Below, piece after piece: positions 35,398-44,534 of a stretch of DNA of 64,000 bases. The stretch covers positions 61,623 through 125,622 of the forward strand of contig JAPOYV010000017.1 in assembly GCA_026706385.1 (NCBI GenBank), in the 5' to 3' direction. Position numbers and translations under genes: made by a program. The DNA comes from Gammaproteobacteria bacterium (GTDB taxonomy: Bacteria; Pseudomonadota; Gammaproteobacteria; Pseudomonadales; Azotimanducaceae). Below the pieces are notes generated by a model, which was not told the DNA's origin, did no database searches, and saw only the letters and a list, made by a program, of their open reading frames with translations. Positions within the stretch are counted from its first letter, which is position 1. Each line of letters begins with the position of its first letter.

Positions 35398-37530
35398 TCA
35401 GAAGCGGCGCTCGAGGTGCAGCCCGAACTCGCTCGCATCGTTGCTCAAGATGCGCAGCACGTAGTCGCCGGTGTTGAGACGCGCGTTGTCGTAGCGGACG
35501 TCGACCGCGTTGCGGCCGTAGATCGCTATGGTCCAGGCGCTGTCGGCCGCGGTGTATCCGACGTGGAAGTTCACGAGGCCGCGGCTGCCGATCCGCGTGA
35601 GCCTCGCGGGATCGGAGCTCGGCTCGCCCCACATGGCGGCGCGGTAGGAGTAGTCGAGGCGTGCCGCCATTTCGGCTCCCGAGGCCAGCACCTGGCGGTA
35701 CTCGGGGCTGATCGACGCCGTGAGTTTCGGCGTCAAGGGCGCGACCGGCCGTACGCCCTGCTGTGGATCGACGGCGACGTCGATTCCGCCGAGGGCGAAT
35801 TGCAGTCGGAACGCATCGGTCATGTAGAGCGCGCCTTCGAGTTCCAGTCCCGTCGAGTGCTGCGTAACGATCAGGTTGACCGTGGTGAAGCCCGCGCCCG
35901 CCGTCGTGCTGACCTGGTAGGGAAGGTCGTCGTATCGCGTGCGGAACACGGCGACGCCGAGTTCCACCCGGTCGCGGGGCTGTCCCTTGAGGCCGACCTC
36001 GTAGTTCAGGGCCGTGACGTTGTCGCCGGCGCCGAAACAGCCCGGGTCGCTGAACAGGCAGTAGGGGCGGGCGGGGAACTCGCCGGACTGGTAGCCGCTC
36101 TGCACGGTGGCGTAGGCGGACAGGTAATCGCTGACCGCGCGGTGGACAGCCACGTCCCAACTCGTCTCCCGCCAGGAGCGAGCGGCGTGAACGCGGCCGG
36201 TGCCGACATCCGTGGTGGCCCGCTTCTCATCGCGCGTCGTGCGCACGCCGGCGGTCAGCCGCCACTGATCGGCGATCCCTCGGCTCACGCTTGCGAAGAG
36301 CGCCGTGCTGTCGAGGGCCTGTGTCAATTGAAAGGCGCCCTTGAAGCCGAGGAACACGGTGGGATCCTGCACGTTGTAGCCGTCTTCACTGAAACGGTAG
36401 GCGCCCGCGACGAAGTCCACGCCGCCGAAGTCGCCGAGAAGCTGCACCTCGATTGAGGTCTGGTCGGCTTCGCCGTCCTCGGGGAAGCTCAAAAAGTCAT
36501 CGAAGAATCCGTCGTCGTCCAGGCCGGCCTCGTACTCGGAGGACCTGGCGCTGCCGATGGTTCTCACTCTCAGTTGGTCGGTGAGTTCCCACGCCGCGGT
36601 CAACGAAAGCCCACGTGCGGCATTGGACGTCCGCACCTGTCCGGCCTGGCCGGTGTTGTTGTCGTAGGGGTCGCGCGCGACATCGGCATTGCGGTAGCCG
36701 GCGGCGAAGACCGCTCCGCTCGGCACCTCGTCGATCAGCGTGGTGTAAGGGTTCAGGCCGTTGTCGCCGTCGTTGGCGTCCGCGGCCAGCGTCAGCGAGA
36801 ACGTCGGTGTCGGCCGCCAGCCCACGGCGACACGGGCGGACAGTTCACGGGTTTCGCCCACTTCGGTTCCGACATCGGGCAGATTGCGAAACTGCCCCAG
36901 TCCGCCGCGTCGCCTGAGCCCGGCCGAGATCGTTGTCGCCAGCGTGTCGGACAGGTTCGCATCGAGCAGTAGCGAGGCATCGGTGCGCCCGCGGGAACCG
37001 ACGCGAGCACTCAAACGCCGGACCGGATCCGACCCGGGCGCGGCGGTGACGATGTTGACGGCGCCGCCGATGGAGTTGCGCCCGTATAGCGTGCCCTGGG
37101 GCCCGCGTAACACCTCGACGCGCTCGATGTTCGTCAGGTTCCAGTGCTGGCCGACCTGGCGGCCGAGGTAGACGCCGTCCACGTAGACGCCCACGCCCGG
37201 GTCGGTCGTGATGAGGTGGTCCTGGGTGCCGATGCCGCGGATGAACGGATTGGCCGAGGAGGTGTGGCCTGCGGAGAACGTCGTGACGTTCAGGTTCGGC
37301 ACGAACTTGCCGACATCCACCAGGTCGGCGATGCCGCGTTCCGCCAAGGTGCCACCGTCGAAAACGCTCAAGGCTGCGGGCACGTCGTAGATGCCTTGTT
37401 CGCGCTTGGCGGCGGTGACCACGATTTCCTCGATGACCCGGGGTTCCTCCGCGTCGGCTGCGGCGATGGGTGTGGCGAGCAGTCCGGCGACGAGCACAGG
37501 AAACCGACGCGCATGGGATAGATTGGCCAT
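35398..37530 (-). CDS. TonB-dependent outer-membrane receptor
   Basis: A 710-residue receptor. It has a signal peptide (MANLSHARRFPVLVAGLLATPIAAADA), a TonB-box-like VIEEIVVTAAKRE, a plug domain with RGIGTQDHLITTDPGVGVYVDGVYLGR and VLRGPQGTLYGRNSIGGAVNIVT, and a 22-strand barrel ending in phenylalanine (LERRF), as outer-membrane proteins do. The ATG at 37530 has AGGAGG five bases upstream; the earlier ATG at 37563 does not. The ligand is unknown; siderophores, cobalamin or larger organic compounds are all possible. It is divergent from a dehalogenase and upstream of a hydrolase gene, which hints at uptake and breakdown of an organic substrate. Confidence 0.9.
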   Translation of the reverse strand: MANLSHARRFPVLVAGLLATPIAAADAEEPRVIEEIVVTAAKREQGIYDVPAALSVFDGGTLAERGIADLVDVGKFVPNLNVTTFSAGHTSSANPFIRGIGTQDHLITTDPGVGVYVDGVYLGRQVGQHWNLTNIERVEVLRGPQGTLYGRNSIGGAVNIVTAAPGSDPVRRLSARVGSRGRTDASLLLDANLSDTLATTISAGLRRRGGLGQFRNLPDVGTEVGETRELSARVAVGWRPTPTFSLTLAADANDGDNGLNPYTTLIDEVPSGAVFAAGYRNADVARDPYDNNTGQAGQVRTSNAARGLSLTAAWELTDQLRVRTIGSARSSEYEAGLDDDGFFDDFLSFPEDGEADQTSIEVQLLGDFGGVDFVAGAYRFSEDGYNVQDPTVFLGFKGAFQLTQALDSTALFASVSRGIADQWRLTAGVRTTRDEKRATTDVGTGRVHAARSWRETSWDVAVHRAVSDYLSAYATVQSGYQSGEFPARPYCLFSDPGCFGAGDNVTALNYEVGLKGQPRDRVELGVAVFRTRYDDLPYQVSTTAGAGFTTVNLIVTQHSTGLELEGALYMTDAFRLQFALGGIDVAVDPQQGVRPVAPLTPKLTASISPEYRQVLASGAEMAARLDYSYRAAMWGEPSSDPARLTRIGSRGLVNFHVGYTAADSAWTIAIYGRNAVDVRYDNARLNTGDYVLRILSNDASEFGLHLERRF

Positions 37531-37610
37531 GGAACCTCCTAGACAGGGCGCGTCGCTGGGCACGTCCGTTGCCGAGCCGTATCCTACCCGGAGTACCCGG
37601 AGACATAGCT

Positions 37611-38573
37611 ATGACCGAGTTCGCCCGTACGCCGGAGGAGAATTTCGACGGCCTGTCCGATTTCCGCTACGAGCCGAGCTACCACGCTTGGCAGGACCTG
37701 CGGCTGCACTACGTAGACGTGGGCCCGCGCGACGCCCCGGTCATGCTGCTCCTGCATGGCATGCCCACCTGGGCGTACCTGTACCGGGACATGATCCCGC
37801 CCTTGGTCGCGGCGGGTTACCGCTGCATCGCGCCCGACCACATGGGTTTCGGTCGCTCGGACAAGCCCACCGACATCCACTGGTACACGATCGCGAGGCA
37901 CACTGAGATCCTGACCTCGTTGATCGTCGCGCTCGATCTCGACCGCGTCACCGTGGTCTGCCAGGACTGGGGTGGCCCGATCGGGCTCGCCCAGGCGGCG
38001 ATAATGCCCGAGCGTTTCGAACACCTCGTGATCATGAACACGTGGCTGCACCACCCGGGCTACGAGTACTCGGAGGCTATCCGCAACTGGAACCGGAACT
38101 GGCACGAAGGCGGGTTGTTCGACCGTCCCGAGCCGGACGTCGCCATGCTTCTCGTCCTCGCCGATGGCCTTGCCGACCGTAGGACCGTGTTCGGCGCCAT
38201 CGCTGGCGGCCAGGATGCGGGCCTGACCGGCAAGGCCGCCGAGATCTACTGGGGATACTCCGCACCGTACCGGGGCTTGCCGGACGCCGGCTACAACGGC
38301 ATGCGCCGCTTCCCTCTTTCAATCCCGGTCAGCAGTCCCGACAACGGCAACGCGGCGGCCCAGGCGCTGCACTACCGCACGCTGCTTGGCTGGCAGAAGG
38401 GAGCCCACTTCATCTGGGGCTGCGTCGACGACGTCTTCACCGAGGCCTGGGGGCGGACTTGGGCTGAGCGGATGGGCGCCCGGTTCGACGGCATCCCGGA
38501 CGCTGACCACTTCCTGCAGAGCAGTCACGGGGCGCGGATCGTGGAACTGATCATCGACGGAAAGCGCGGCTGA
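37611..38573 (+). CDS. Haloalkane dehalogenase-like alpha/beta hydrolase
   Basis: A 320-residue alpha/beta hydrolase of the haloalkane dehalogenase type. HGMPTW lies at 49-54, the nucleophile is Asp119 in CQDWGGPIG followed by Trp120 for halide binding, and the catalytic His is in IPDADHFLQ. It has no signal peptide, in contrast to the homologue at 10462-11526; the two are clearly distinct paralogues. GGAG lies nine bases before ATG 37611. The divergent TonB receptor shares the 80-base promoter region, so expression of both may be coordinated. Dehalogenation is inferred from motifs; the substrate is unknown. Confidence 0.85.
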   Translation: MTEFARTPEENFDGLSDFRYEPSYHAWQDLRLHYVDVGPRDAPVMLLLHGMPTWAYLYRDMIPPLVAAGYRCIAPDHMGFGRSDKPTDIHWYTIARHTEILTSLIVALDLDRVTVVCQDWGGPIGLAQAAIMPERFEHLVIMNTWLHHPGYEYSEAIRNWNRNWHEGGLFDRPEPDVAMLLVLADGLADRRTVFGAIAGGQDAGLTGKAAEIYWGYSAPYRGLPDAGYNGMRRFPLSIPVSSPDNGNAAAQALHYRTLLGWQKGAHFIWGCVDDVFTEAWGRTWAERMGARFDGIPDADHFLQSSHGARIVELIIDGKRG

Positions 38574-38592
38574 CGGCGATGGCGTGCCTTGG

Positions 38593-38617
38593 GGTGCGCG
38601 GACGTCCCCGTCCGCAT
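38593..38617 (+). repeat. REP-like palindromic element, copy A
   Basis: A 25-base element: a GGTGC head, then stem GCGGACG (38598-38604), loop TCCC and stem CGTCCGC (38609-38615), then AT. It is in the 60-base gap between the convergent dehalogenase and Uma2 genes. The same element is found at 44510-44534, in altered form at 55699-55740, and as a facing pair at 60121-60206. It could also serve as a bidirectional terminator. Confidence 0.7.
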
Positions 38618-38632
38618 TTTGCAGACCAGGGC

Positions 38633-39715
38633 TCAAGCGTGGCGCTCGTCCGTCGCCGGTTGTTCGCCACGCAGCCGAGCCCAGAAGTCGGCCTCGGTCC
38701 CACTCAGTTGTGCCGCACGGAGTAACGCTTCCGACGATATCGCCGTTGCCGCAAGACGCCGGTCGAAGTTCTCGGACAAAGGGATGCCCCGCAGTCGCAA
38801 GGCCTCGGTCGCCGCGTATGCGAGAGACTCGCGCCGTGCTTTTGCTTGACCTTGCTCCAAGCCGAGCGCGAACCCCGCCGTGTGGCCGACGTCGTGCGAG
38901 CGGCGCATGTAGCCTGCGATCTGTACGTCGTCCATCGGCCCGGTGCCCTCGCGGTCGCCGAGAGACCGACCGACCCGCACCAGGCACTCGATCGTATCCG
39001 CCGATACGGGTGCCTCGTTCAGGGCTGCGTGAATCTCATGCGCCCCCCAGGTGGGCAGGGCCACGCTCTCGGCGCTTATCCGGTATTCGCCCTGGTCGAG
39101 GACGTAGATCGTGAGCGCGGGTACGACCCGGCGCGGGCGGCTCGGCGTCGGCTCGTCGGGCGTCTCCACCCAGACCTCGGGAAACCCCCAGCGTGCGTAG
39201 ACCCCAAGCTTGTGGCGGCGCACGTCCGTCGTGTTGTCGACTTCGAGGACCACGTCCGGTCGCGGATCCCGACGGATGACCGTCCGGCGCCCGCTCGGTA
39301 TCCACACACCAGGGCGCAAGTACACCGATTGATCCGGGTGCATCCCCTCGGCCGTTTGCCCGGTCGCGTCCAAGGTGACCATCTTCAAGGCTCCGCAACA
39401 AAAAATCGGCGAGCCACGCTCCTGCTCGACGCGCGTGAGGAGGCCCGGCAACCTGCCGCCTGGGACTTCGTGCGCCGGCGAGCCATCGCGACAGATCAAC
39501 GCGGTGCAGCGCTCTGCGCTCCAATACTCGACGCCGCCCTCGTAGTTATCGAATTGCTCGCGCGTCATCGGAATGGGGACGCAGCCCGGGTAGTCCGGGT
39601 CTTCCGGGCCGTCGTAGTCCTCGACGAATGCCCGCACACGATCCTCGTCGAATCGACCATCGGTGGTCTCGTAGCTGGGTCGATCCGTTGCGCTCGTCAA
39701 TGCAGTTTCCGCCAT
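38633..39715 (-). CDS. Uma2-family protein (PD-(D/E)xK nuclease fold)
   Basis: A 360-residue Uma2/DUF820 protein. The nuclease-like core is PRPDVVLEVDNTTDVRRHKLG followed by VYARWGFPEVWVETP, with the Asp, Glu and Lys positions of the PD-(D/E)xK fold, although the lysine spacing differs from classical enzymes. The C-terminus is a charged helical region. Biological roles of this family are not established; it is strongly expanded in some lineages. The ATG at 39715 is supported by GGGAG six bases upstream. A broken copy lies at 31730-32116 and a distant relative at 60991-61797. Confidence 0.78.
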   Translation of the reverse strand: MAETALTSATDRPSYETTDGRFDEDRVRAFVEDYDGPEDPDYPGCVPIPMTREQFDNYEGGVEYWSAERCTALICRDGSPAHEVPGGRLPGLLTRVEQERGSPIFCCGALKMVTLDATGQTAEGMHPDQSVYLRPGVWIPSGRRTVIRRDPRPDVVLEVDNTTDVRRHKLGVYARWGFPEVWVETPDEPTPSRPRRVVPALTIYVLDQGEYRISAESVALPTWGAHEIHAALNEAPVSADTIECLVRVGRSLGDREGTGPMDDVQIAGYMRRSHDVGHTAGFALGLEQGQAKARRESLAYAATEALRLRGIPLSENFDRRLAATAISSEALLRAAQLSGTEADFWARLRGEQPATDERHA

Positions 39716-39872
39716 TTCTAACTCCCTTGGCTTCCGCCACGACGGGCCGGTGAGACACGCAAAAAGCATAGCAGAGTCAGTAGCTTAGGGGTAACGCACA
39801 CCACTGTACGCGGACTCATGGCCAAGCCGCTGATCCCGCTCGCGTTCTCGACGGTGCGCAACGGCACAGGCG

Positions 39873-39916
39873 CGAGAACGCGGAGCGTTCTCGGTCGAAT
39901 CGCCGCCAGGCGATTC
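39873..39916 (-). terminator. Pair of hairpins just after the sulfatase gene
   Basis: Reading with the sulfatase, two perfect hairpins follow the stop at once: GAATCGCC/GGCGATTC (39897-39904 with 39909-39916, loop of four) and CGAGAACGC/GCGTTCTCG (39873-39881 with 39885-39893, loop of three). No run of U follows, so a Rho-independent terminator is only partly supported; mRNA 3'-end stabilisation is the alternative. Confidence 0.4.
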
Positions 39917-39918
39917 GC

Positions 39919-41424
39919 CTAGTCCTTCACGGTACCGCGGACCGCGCCTTTGAGCCGGTCCGCCTCGAAGAGCAGGTCGTCCCCGAACCGTTTCCGGCCC
40001 TGGGCCGCCGGGCCGACCACGTCGATCTGCCCCCTGCCGATCACCGCCTCGCGCGAACCGTCGCGTGCGGGGTCGGCGTACCTTGCGAAGAACTCATCGA
40101 GCCTAGCTTGCAGAGCCTTGTGCATCTGCCTGTGTTCGTCTCGATCGATGAGGTTGTATTCCTCATCCGGGTCGTTGCCGAGATCGTAGAGTTCGTGGTC
40201 CCCGTAGGGATAGCGATGCACATATTTCCAGTCCACCGTGCGGACCATGCGGGTCGGGCCGTACTCGTCGAACACGACCACGTAGTCGTCGCCGTCCAAC
40301 TCCGCGCCTTCGAGCACGTCCCGGAAGCTGCGCCCCGGCAACGAGTCCGCCTCGGGGTTCTCGACGCCGACATACTCGAGCATCGTGGGCATCAGGTCGT
40401 AGTGGCTATGGAGCGTGGCGACAACCTGGCCCTCGGGAATATGCCCGGGCCGAGACATCAGCATCGGGACTTTGACCGACGTGTCGAACATGTTCGGCGG
40501 GAAGGTGCCGTTGCCCTTGCCGTAGATGCCGTGGTGGCCCATGTTCATGCCGTTGTCGCTGCTGAACACCACGAGCGTGTTCTCGCGCTCCCCGTTCCTC
40601 TCGAGCCAGTCGAGCAGGCGTCCCACGTTCTCATCCATTTTCGTCACTGCGGCGAAGTAGCCGCTCAAGGCCTCTTTCCTGCCGTCCGCCGTGAAGCCGA
40701 GCGAGCCGGACGGCCCCTCCTTGGCCAGTTGATGCGGGTGCATGGGAAGGTCCGGCGTGGACTGGAATGGGCAGTTGGCAAAGTAGTCGTCCCACAACTC
40801 CGCCGGGTGATGTTCCCGCTGCCAGGGCGCATGAGGCGCCGTGAAGTGGACATTCAGGCAGAACGGTCGCCCGCTGTCCTTGTGCTGCTCCAGGAACCGC
40901 AAGGCGTTGTCGGTAAACAGATCGCTCGCGTACTGGCTCGTCTGGTAGGTCTTGCCATCGCGAATCATCGACGGCGCGAAGTACGCCCCGGCGCCGTAAG
41001 CGTGCACGTCCCAGAACGCGAAGCTCTTCTGCGGCTTCTCGGAGAAGCCCATGTGCCACTTGCCGCTCAAGGCGCACGTATAGCCGGCCGCCGTGAGAAG
41101 GTCGGTGTAGGCGTTAAGGCCCGCAAGGTATTCGATCGCCTCGTCTCCCGGTTTCGCGCCCGCACCGAAGGCCAGGTTCGTGTTGCCCGCGCGCAGGAAG
41201 TCATGGATGCCGTGCTGCGACGGAATCCGCCCGGTGAGGATCGACGCCCGCGCGGGCGAGCAGACCGGGGAGGTGCAGAAAAAGCTGGTGAAACGCAATC
41301 CGCTGGCGGCCAGCCGGTCGAGATTCGGCGTGCGGATCTCCTCGTTGCCGGCGCATCCCATGGCCCAATAGCCTTGGTCGTCCGTCAGGATGAACAGGAT
41401 GTTCGGTTGCTCGGTCATGGCCAT
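39919..41424 (-). CDS. Type I sulfatase (arylsulfatase family)
   Basis: A 501-residue alkaline-phosphatase-superfamily sulfatase. The maturation motif CSPAR occupies residues 55-59, so Cys55 would be converted to formylglycine; metal-binding Asp residues are in LTDDQG (15-16) and SSDNGMNMG. LSGKWHMG and TAPHAPW are further active-site blocks. No signal peptide is seen. The closest general group is heparan-N-sulfatase/choline-sulfatase-like enzymes of unknown specificity. No formylglycine-generating enzyme or anaerobic maturase is in the window. Start 41424 or the ATG two codons later are both possible. It is the last gene of a tight minus-strand run. Confidence 0.88.
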   Translation of the reverse strand: MAMTEQPNILFILTDDQGYWAMGCAGNEEIRTPNLDRLAASGLRFTSFFCTSPVCSPARASILTGRIPSQHGIHDFLRAGNTNLAFGAGAKPGDEAIEYLAGLNAYTDLLTAAGYTCALSGKWHMGFSEKPQKSFAFWDVHAYGAGAYFAPSMIRDGKTYQTSQYASDLFTDNALRFLEQHKDSGRPFCLNVHFTAPHAPWQREHHPAELWDDYFANCPFQSTPDLPMHPHQLAKEGPSGSLGFTADGRKEALSGYFAAVTKMDENVGRLLDWLERNGERENTLVVFSSDNGMNMGHHGIYGKGNGTFPPNMFDTSVKVPMLMSRPGHIPEGQVVATLHSHYDLMPTMLEYVGVENPEADSLPGRSFRDVLEGAELDGDDYVVVFDEYGPTRMVRTVDWKYVHRYPYGDHELYDLGNDPDEEYNLIDRDEHRQMHKALQARLDEFFARYADPARDGSREAVIGRGQIDVVGPAAQGRKRFGDDLLFEADRLKGAVRGTVKD

Positions 41425-41434
41425 GGTCCTCGCT

Positions 41435-41851
41435 TCAAGACGCCGCAGGTTCTCGCTGTAGCCCGGCGTGCCGCGGTAGACCGTCTTCGAGCTGCCTCAC
41501 CCACGACAATTGCGCGTCGACCATGTGGTGTTCCTGGGGCACAACGGCTTCCGGATGGTCGAAGGTTCCAACCGTCAGCCAGATTTCCTCGCCCCGGCGC
41601 CAGCTTAGCCAGCTTCCGCAGCGGGCACAGAATCCACGGCTCGCTTCAGGGGACGACTGGTACCACGTCGGCTCGCCTCGCTCCCACTGCACCGCGGCCA
41701 GCGGGAAGGCCGCTGCGGTGATGAACGCCGCGCCCGAGCTGCGTCGGCACATTTCACAGTGGCAGTGCACCACCCGCGTGGGGGCACAGCTGGCACGCCA
41801 GCGCACGGCTGTACATAAACACCCGCCTTCGAAGGTCGCTTCAGTGGTCAT
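41435..41851 (-). CDS. GFA-family zinc protein
   Basis: A 138-residue single-domain GFA (CENP-V/GFA) protein. The zinc cysteines are in GGCLCTAV, HCHCEMCRR and CARCGSW. The FPLAAVQWERGEP strand and the HMVDAQLSWV end are normal for the family. Glutathione-dependent formaldehyde activation is the historic name, but most members are uncharacterised. It lies ten bases before the sulfatase gene and 20 after the nucleotidyltransferase gene, so it is part of the same transcript. Confidence 0.82.
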   Translation of the reverse strand: MTTEATFEGGCLCTAVRWRASCAPTRVVHCHCEMCRRSSGAAFITAAAFPLAAVQWERGEPTWYQSSPEASRGFCARCGSWLSWRRGEEIWLTVGTFDHPEAVVPQEHHMVDAQLSWVRQLEDGLPRHAGLQREPAAS

Positions 41852-41871
41852 TGGCGCTTCCTTGTGAGGTG

Positions 41872-42663
41872 CTACACATCGAGACCGATCCGGTCCTTGA
41901 GGAGCTTACGCGTGACCCGATCGAAGGTCTCGGGCCAAGGCGCATCGAGCTTCTCCGCCAACGCGCGCGCCCGCGGGAAGAACTGCTCGGCGATCGCACT
42001 CGTCCGCGCGAAGATCGACGGCCATGTCGCGTCGAGCGGTGGCAGGTCCAACAACACGGCCACCTGGTCCGGGGTCAGGTCGCGCCGCAGGGCGAGCACG
42101 CCGCGACGCGGCTGCGGAGCGTTCTCCATGGCCATCGTCCGTATCAACATGTCGCGCAGCAGATTCGTCCCCGTCTGTGCGACGACCACGTCCTCGCGCC
42201 CCTTGACGACCATGGACAGTCCCAGGACGCGGATGAACTCGTTGGCGATCTCGAGGAGGGCATCGGTGGTCGGTTCGATCGCGCTCCGGGCCGCGGCCGT
42301 CGCGTCGGCGAGTCCCAGCCGGTCGAAGAGCGGCTTCACGGCACCGCCAGCGATGAAGGCCAGTTCGATCCCGCTCACCACGGTGAGATCGAAGCGCAAC
42401 CAATCCACCGTGATGCAGTTGATGGTGCGTGCGTTGGGCAGAACCTTCGAGTACAGGATCGGCGTGATCTCGTCGACGGAGTCTTCCAGGCGCCTTAGCA
42501 GGTTTGGGATGTCGTCCGCTTCGGCAGCGACCACGTAGATGTCGACATCGCTGTACGCGTCGGCTTCGTCCCGACCATGGCTGCCGCCGAGGAACGCGCT
42601 GCCGAGTCCGGGGACTCGCTCAAGAACGTGGGTGACTCGATCGATGAGTGCGGCCTGATCCAT
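41872..42663 (-). CDS. Nucleotidyltransferase-fold protein
   Basis: A 263-residue protein with an N-terminal polymerase-beta-like nucleotidyltransferase domain: the helix-turn GGSHG at residues 26-30 and metal-binding Asp39 and Asp41 in SDVDIYV, with a third acid likely in WLRFDLTVV. The C-terminal half is helical (EIANEFIRVLGLSMVVKGR), as in aminoglycoside and lincosamide nucleotidyltransferases. The acceptor is unknown; a resistance role should not be assumed. It starts 12 bases after the VOC gene stop. Confidence 0.75.
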   Translation of the reverse strand: MDQAALIDRVTHVLERVPGLGSAFLGGSHGRDEADAYSDVDIYVVAAEADDIPNLLRRLEDSVDEITPILYSKVLPNARTINCITVDWLRFDLTVVSGIELAFIAGGAVKPLFDRLGLADATAAARSAIEPTTDALLEIANEFIRVLGLSMVVKGREDVVVAQTGTNLLRDMLIRTMAMENAPQPRRGVLALRRDLTPDQVAVLLDLPPLDATWPSIFARTSAIAEQFFPRARALAEKLDAPWPETFDRVTRKLLKDRIGLDV

Positions 42664-42675
42664 GTTGACGGCGGG

Positions 42676-43071
42676 TCAGCCTTGAGGCTTCTCCTCCGCG
42701 ATCTGGATCAAGTTGCCGCACGTGTCGTCGAACACCGCCGTGATAACAGTCCCCACGTCTGTCGGCGGCTGTACGAATCGAACGCCTTTGGCAACGAGTC
42801 GCTCGTGCTCGGCTTCAACGTCGTCTGAAGCGAAGGAGGCACAGGGGATGCCGTCCTTCACGAGTGCCGCCTTGTACGGGCGGACCGCGGGGTGTTCGTC
42901 AGGCTCGAGCAACAACTCCATCCCCTCCGGAGCTTCCTCCGATACAACGGTGATCCAGGCGAAACGTCCTACGGGAACGTTGTGCTTGAGCTTGAAGCCA
43001 AGCGTTTCCGTGTAAAAGCGCAGCGCCTTGTCTTGGTCGTCTACGAAGACGCCGGTCAGGTGAATTCTCAT
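42676..43071 (-). CDS. VOC-family (glyoxalase/bleomycin resistance fold) protein
   Basis: A 131-residue protein made of two beta-alpha-beta-beta-beta modules. It starts MRIHLTGVFVDDQDKALRFY, and continues with TLGFKL, WITVVSEEAPEGMELLLEP, CASFASDDVEAEHERLVAKG and a final strand DTCGNLIQIAEE. A metal site of His/Glu is possible with His4, Glu53 and Glu-rich final strand. It resembles PhnB/lactoylglutathione lyase-like proteins of unknown function. It opens the tight group VOC, nucleotidyltransferase, GFA, sulfatase. Confidence 0.8.
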   Translation of the reverse strand: MRIHLTGVFVDDQDKALRFYTETLGFKLKHNVPVGRFAWITVVSEEAPEGMELLLEPDEHPAVRPYKAALVKDGIPCASFASDDVEAEHERLVAKGVRFVQPPTDVGTVITAVFDDTCGNLIQIAEEKPQG

Positions 43072-43117
43072 CTTGAGTTGCCTCCTTCATCTTTGCGTTG
43101 CGCGCGCATCTTAAGGC

Positions 43118-44440
43118 TCACCGGCGAGTTCCCCAAAAAGCGGTCTCGAAGGCATCGATCAACGCATCGACCTCGGCTTCGCCCATCGGCGTCGACAGCG
43201 TGACGGTACAAGGGCCGAAAACGACCACGCCTTGCATGTAGAGGGCGTCGACCAGACGCTTCCTGGCGGCCTCCTCGGCGGGGTTGGCGTAGGTCTCGCG
43301 GTAGTTCCGCGGCGGTGTTCGCTTGGGGTGGACGCGAAATATCGAACCGTAGCCGGTCGTGCAAGCCGTCACGCCGGTGGCCTGGATGGCGGTTTCGATA
43401 CCCGCGACCGCGCGCCGGCCGAGTTCATTCAGCCGGGCGACCGCCGCTTCGTCGTACAGGGACATCGTGGCCAAGCCGGCGGTCATGGTCACGGGATTGG
43501 CGGAGAACGTGCCCGAGTGCGGGAAGAGAACTTTGTCGGCGAGTGGATTCATCACCTCCATCACGTCCGCACGGCCGGCCACAGCCCCAACCGGGAAGCC
43601 GCCGCCGATGATCTTGCCGAGTGCCGTCAGGTCCGGCGCGATGTCGTAGTGGCTCTGCAGTCCGGCCACCTCCGCGCGGAACGTGATCACCTCGTCGAAC
43701 ACGAGCAGCGCGCCGTTCGCCTCCGTCCACGCGCGTAGCGCCTCGACGAAAGCGCCCTCGGCGGGCATCAGGCCGACCCGGTGCGGCATCAGGTCCAACA
43801 GGACGCAGGCGAGGTCGCGACCGTGGTCGTCGAGGATCGCGAGCGCTCGTTCGGTGTCGTTGAAGGGTATGACGACGACGTCGGCAAGGGCCGCTGGCGG
43901 TGTGCCTTTGGCGACCGGCACGCTGGTCGGTCTGTCTGCGCTGCCCCACCTCTCGGGGGTTGCGGACTCGCTGACCTCCGCATAGTCGTACTGGCCGTGG
44001 TAAGCCCCCTCGACCTTGGCGATCTTCGGTCGTCCGGTGAACGCCCGTGCCGCCTTCAGCGCGCACATTACCGCCTCGGTGCCGGAGTTGACGAAGCGCA
44101 GCTTCTCGAAGCCTGGATTTCGTGCACACAAGGCCTCCGCGTAGCGAACCTCGATCTCGGTTGCCGCCGCATAGGCGGTTCCCTTGGCCAACTGCTCCGC
44201 CACCGCCGCAACGACCGCCGGGTGCGCATGCCCGTGGATCAGCGATGCCATGTTGTTGGCGAAGTCGAGGCGGACCACGCCGTCGACGTCGGTCGTGCGG
44301 CAACCGGCTGCGAAATCGATGTACTGCGGACGGGGTCGTCGAAGGACCGTGTTGCGGCTGACGCCACCGGGCAGGACCTTGAGCGCGCGTTCATAGAGCG
44401 CCTGGCTGCGCGATCCGTTGTGTCGGCGGCGGTTCGTCAT
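43118..44440 (-). CDS. Class III PLP-dependent aminotransferase (glutamate-1-semialdehyde aminomutase-like)
   Basis: A 440-residue class III aminotransferase. Family blocks include RYAEALCARNPGFEKLRFVNSG, TEAVMCALKAARAFTGR, GAYHGQYD, LLVFDEVITFR with the pyridine-nitrogen Asp, and the Schiff-base lysine in LTALGKIIGGGFPVGA. It resembles HemL-like paralogues rather than the housekeeping enzyme, so transamination or amino-group migration on another substrate is likely. The ATG at 44440 begins the conserved N-terminus (QALYERALKVLPGGVSRN); open frame upstream has no similarity. A 47-base gap leads to the VOC gene. Confidence 0.85.
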   Translation of the reverse strand: MTNRRRHNGSRSQALYERALKVLPGGVSRNTVLRRPRPQYIDFAAGCRTTDVDGVVRLDFANNMASLIHGHAHPAVVAAVAEQLAKGTAYAAATEIEVRYAEALCARNPGFEKLRFVNSGTEAVMCALKAARAFTGRPKIAKVEGAYHGQYDYAEVSESATPERWGSADRPTSVPVAKGTPPAALADVVVIPFNDTERALAILDDHGRDLACVLLDLMPHRVGLMPAEGAFVEALRAWTEANGALLVFDEVITFRAEVAGLQSHYDIAPDLTALGKIIGGGFPVGAVAGRADVMEVMNPLADKVLFPHSGTFSANPVTMTAGLATMSLYDEAAVARLNELGRRAVAGIETAIQATGVTACTTGYGSIFRVHPKRTPPRNYRETYANPAEEAARKRLVDALYMQGVVVFGPCTVTLSTPMGEAEVDALIDAFETAFWGTRR

Positions 44441-44509
44441 CGGTGCTTCGCGTGGTGGTGGGACGCTGATCGTAGCAAGCGATTGCCTCGCCGCACGGGG
44501 ATCGTCCCC

Positions 44510-44534
44510 GGTGCGCGGACGTCCACGTCCGCAT
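44510..44534 (+). repeat. REP-like palindromic element, copy B
   Basis: Identical to copy A at 38593-38617 except for one loop base (TCCA instead of TCCC): GGTGC head, GCGGACG and CGTCCGC arms, AT tail. It lies 70 bases upstream of the aminotransferase start, directly after another small hairpin (GGGGA-TCG-TCCCC at 44497-44509). Confidence 0.7.

Noticed and set aside
39818..39922. 34-codon plus-strand frame starting MAKPLIPLAF
   Set aside because: It runs through both hairpins after the sulfatase gene and has no recognisable similarity or ribosome site.
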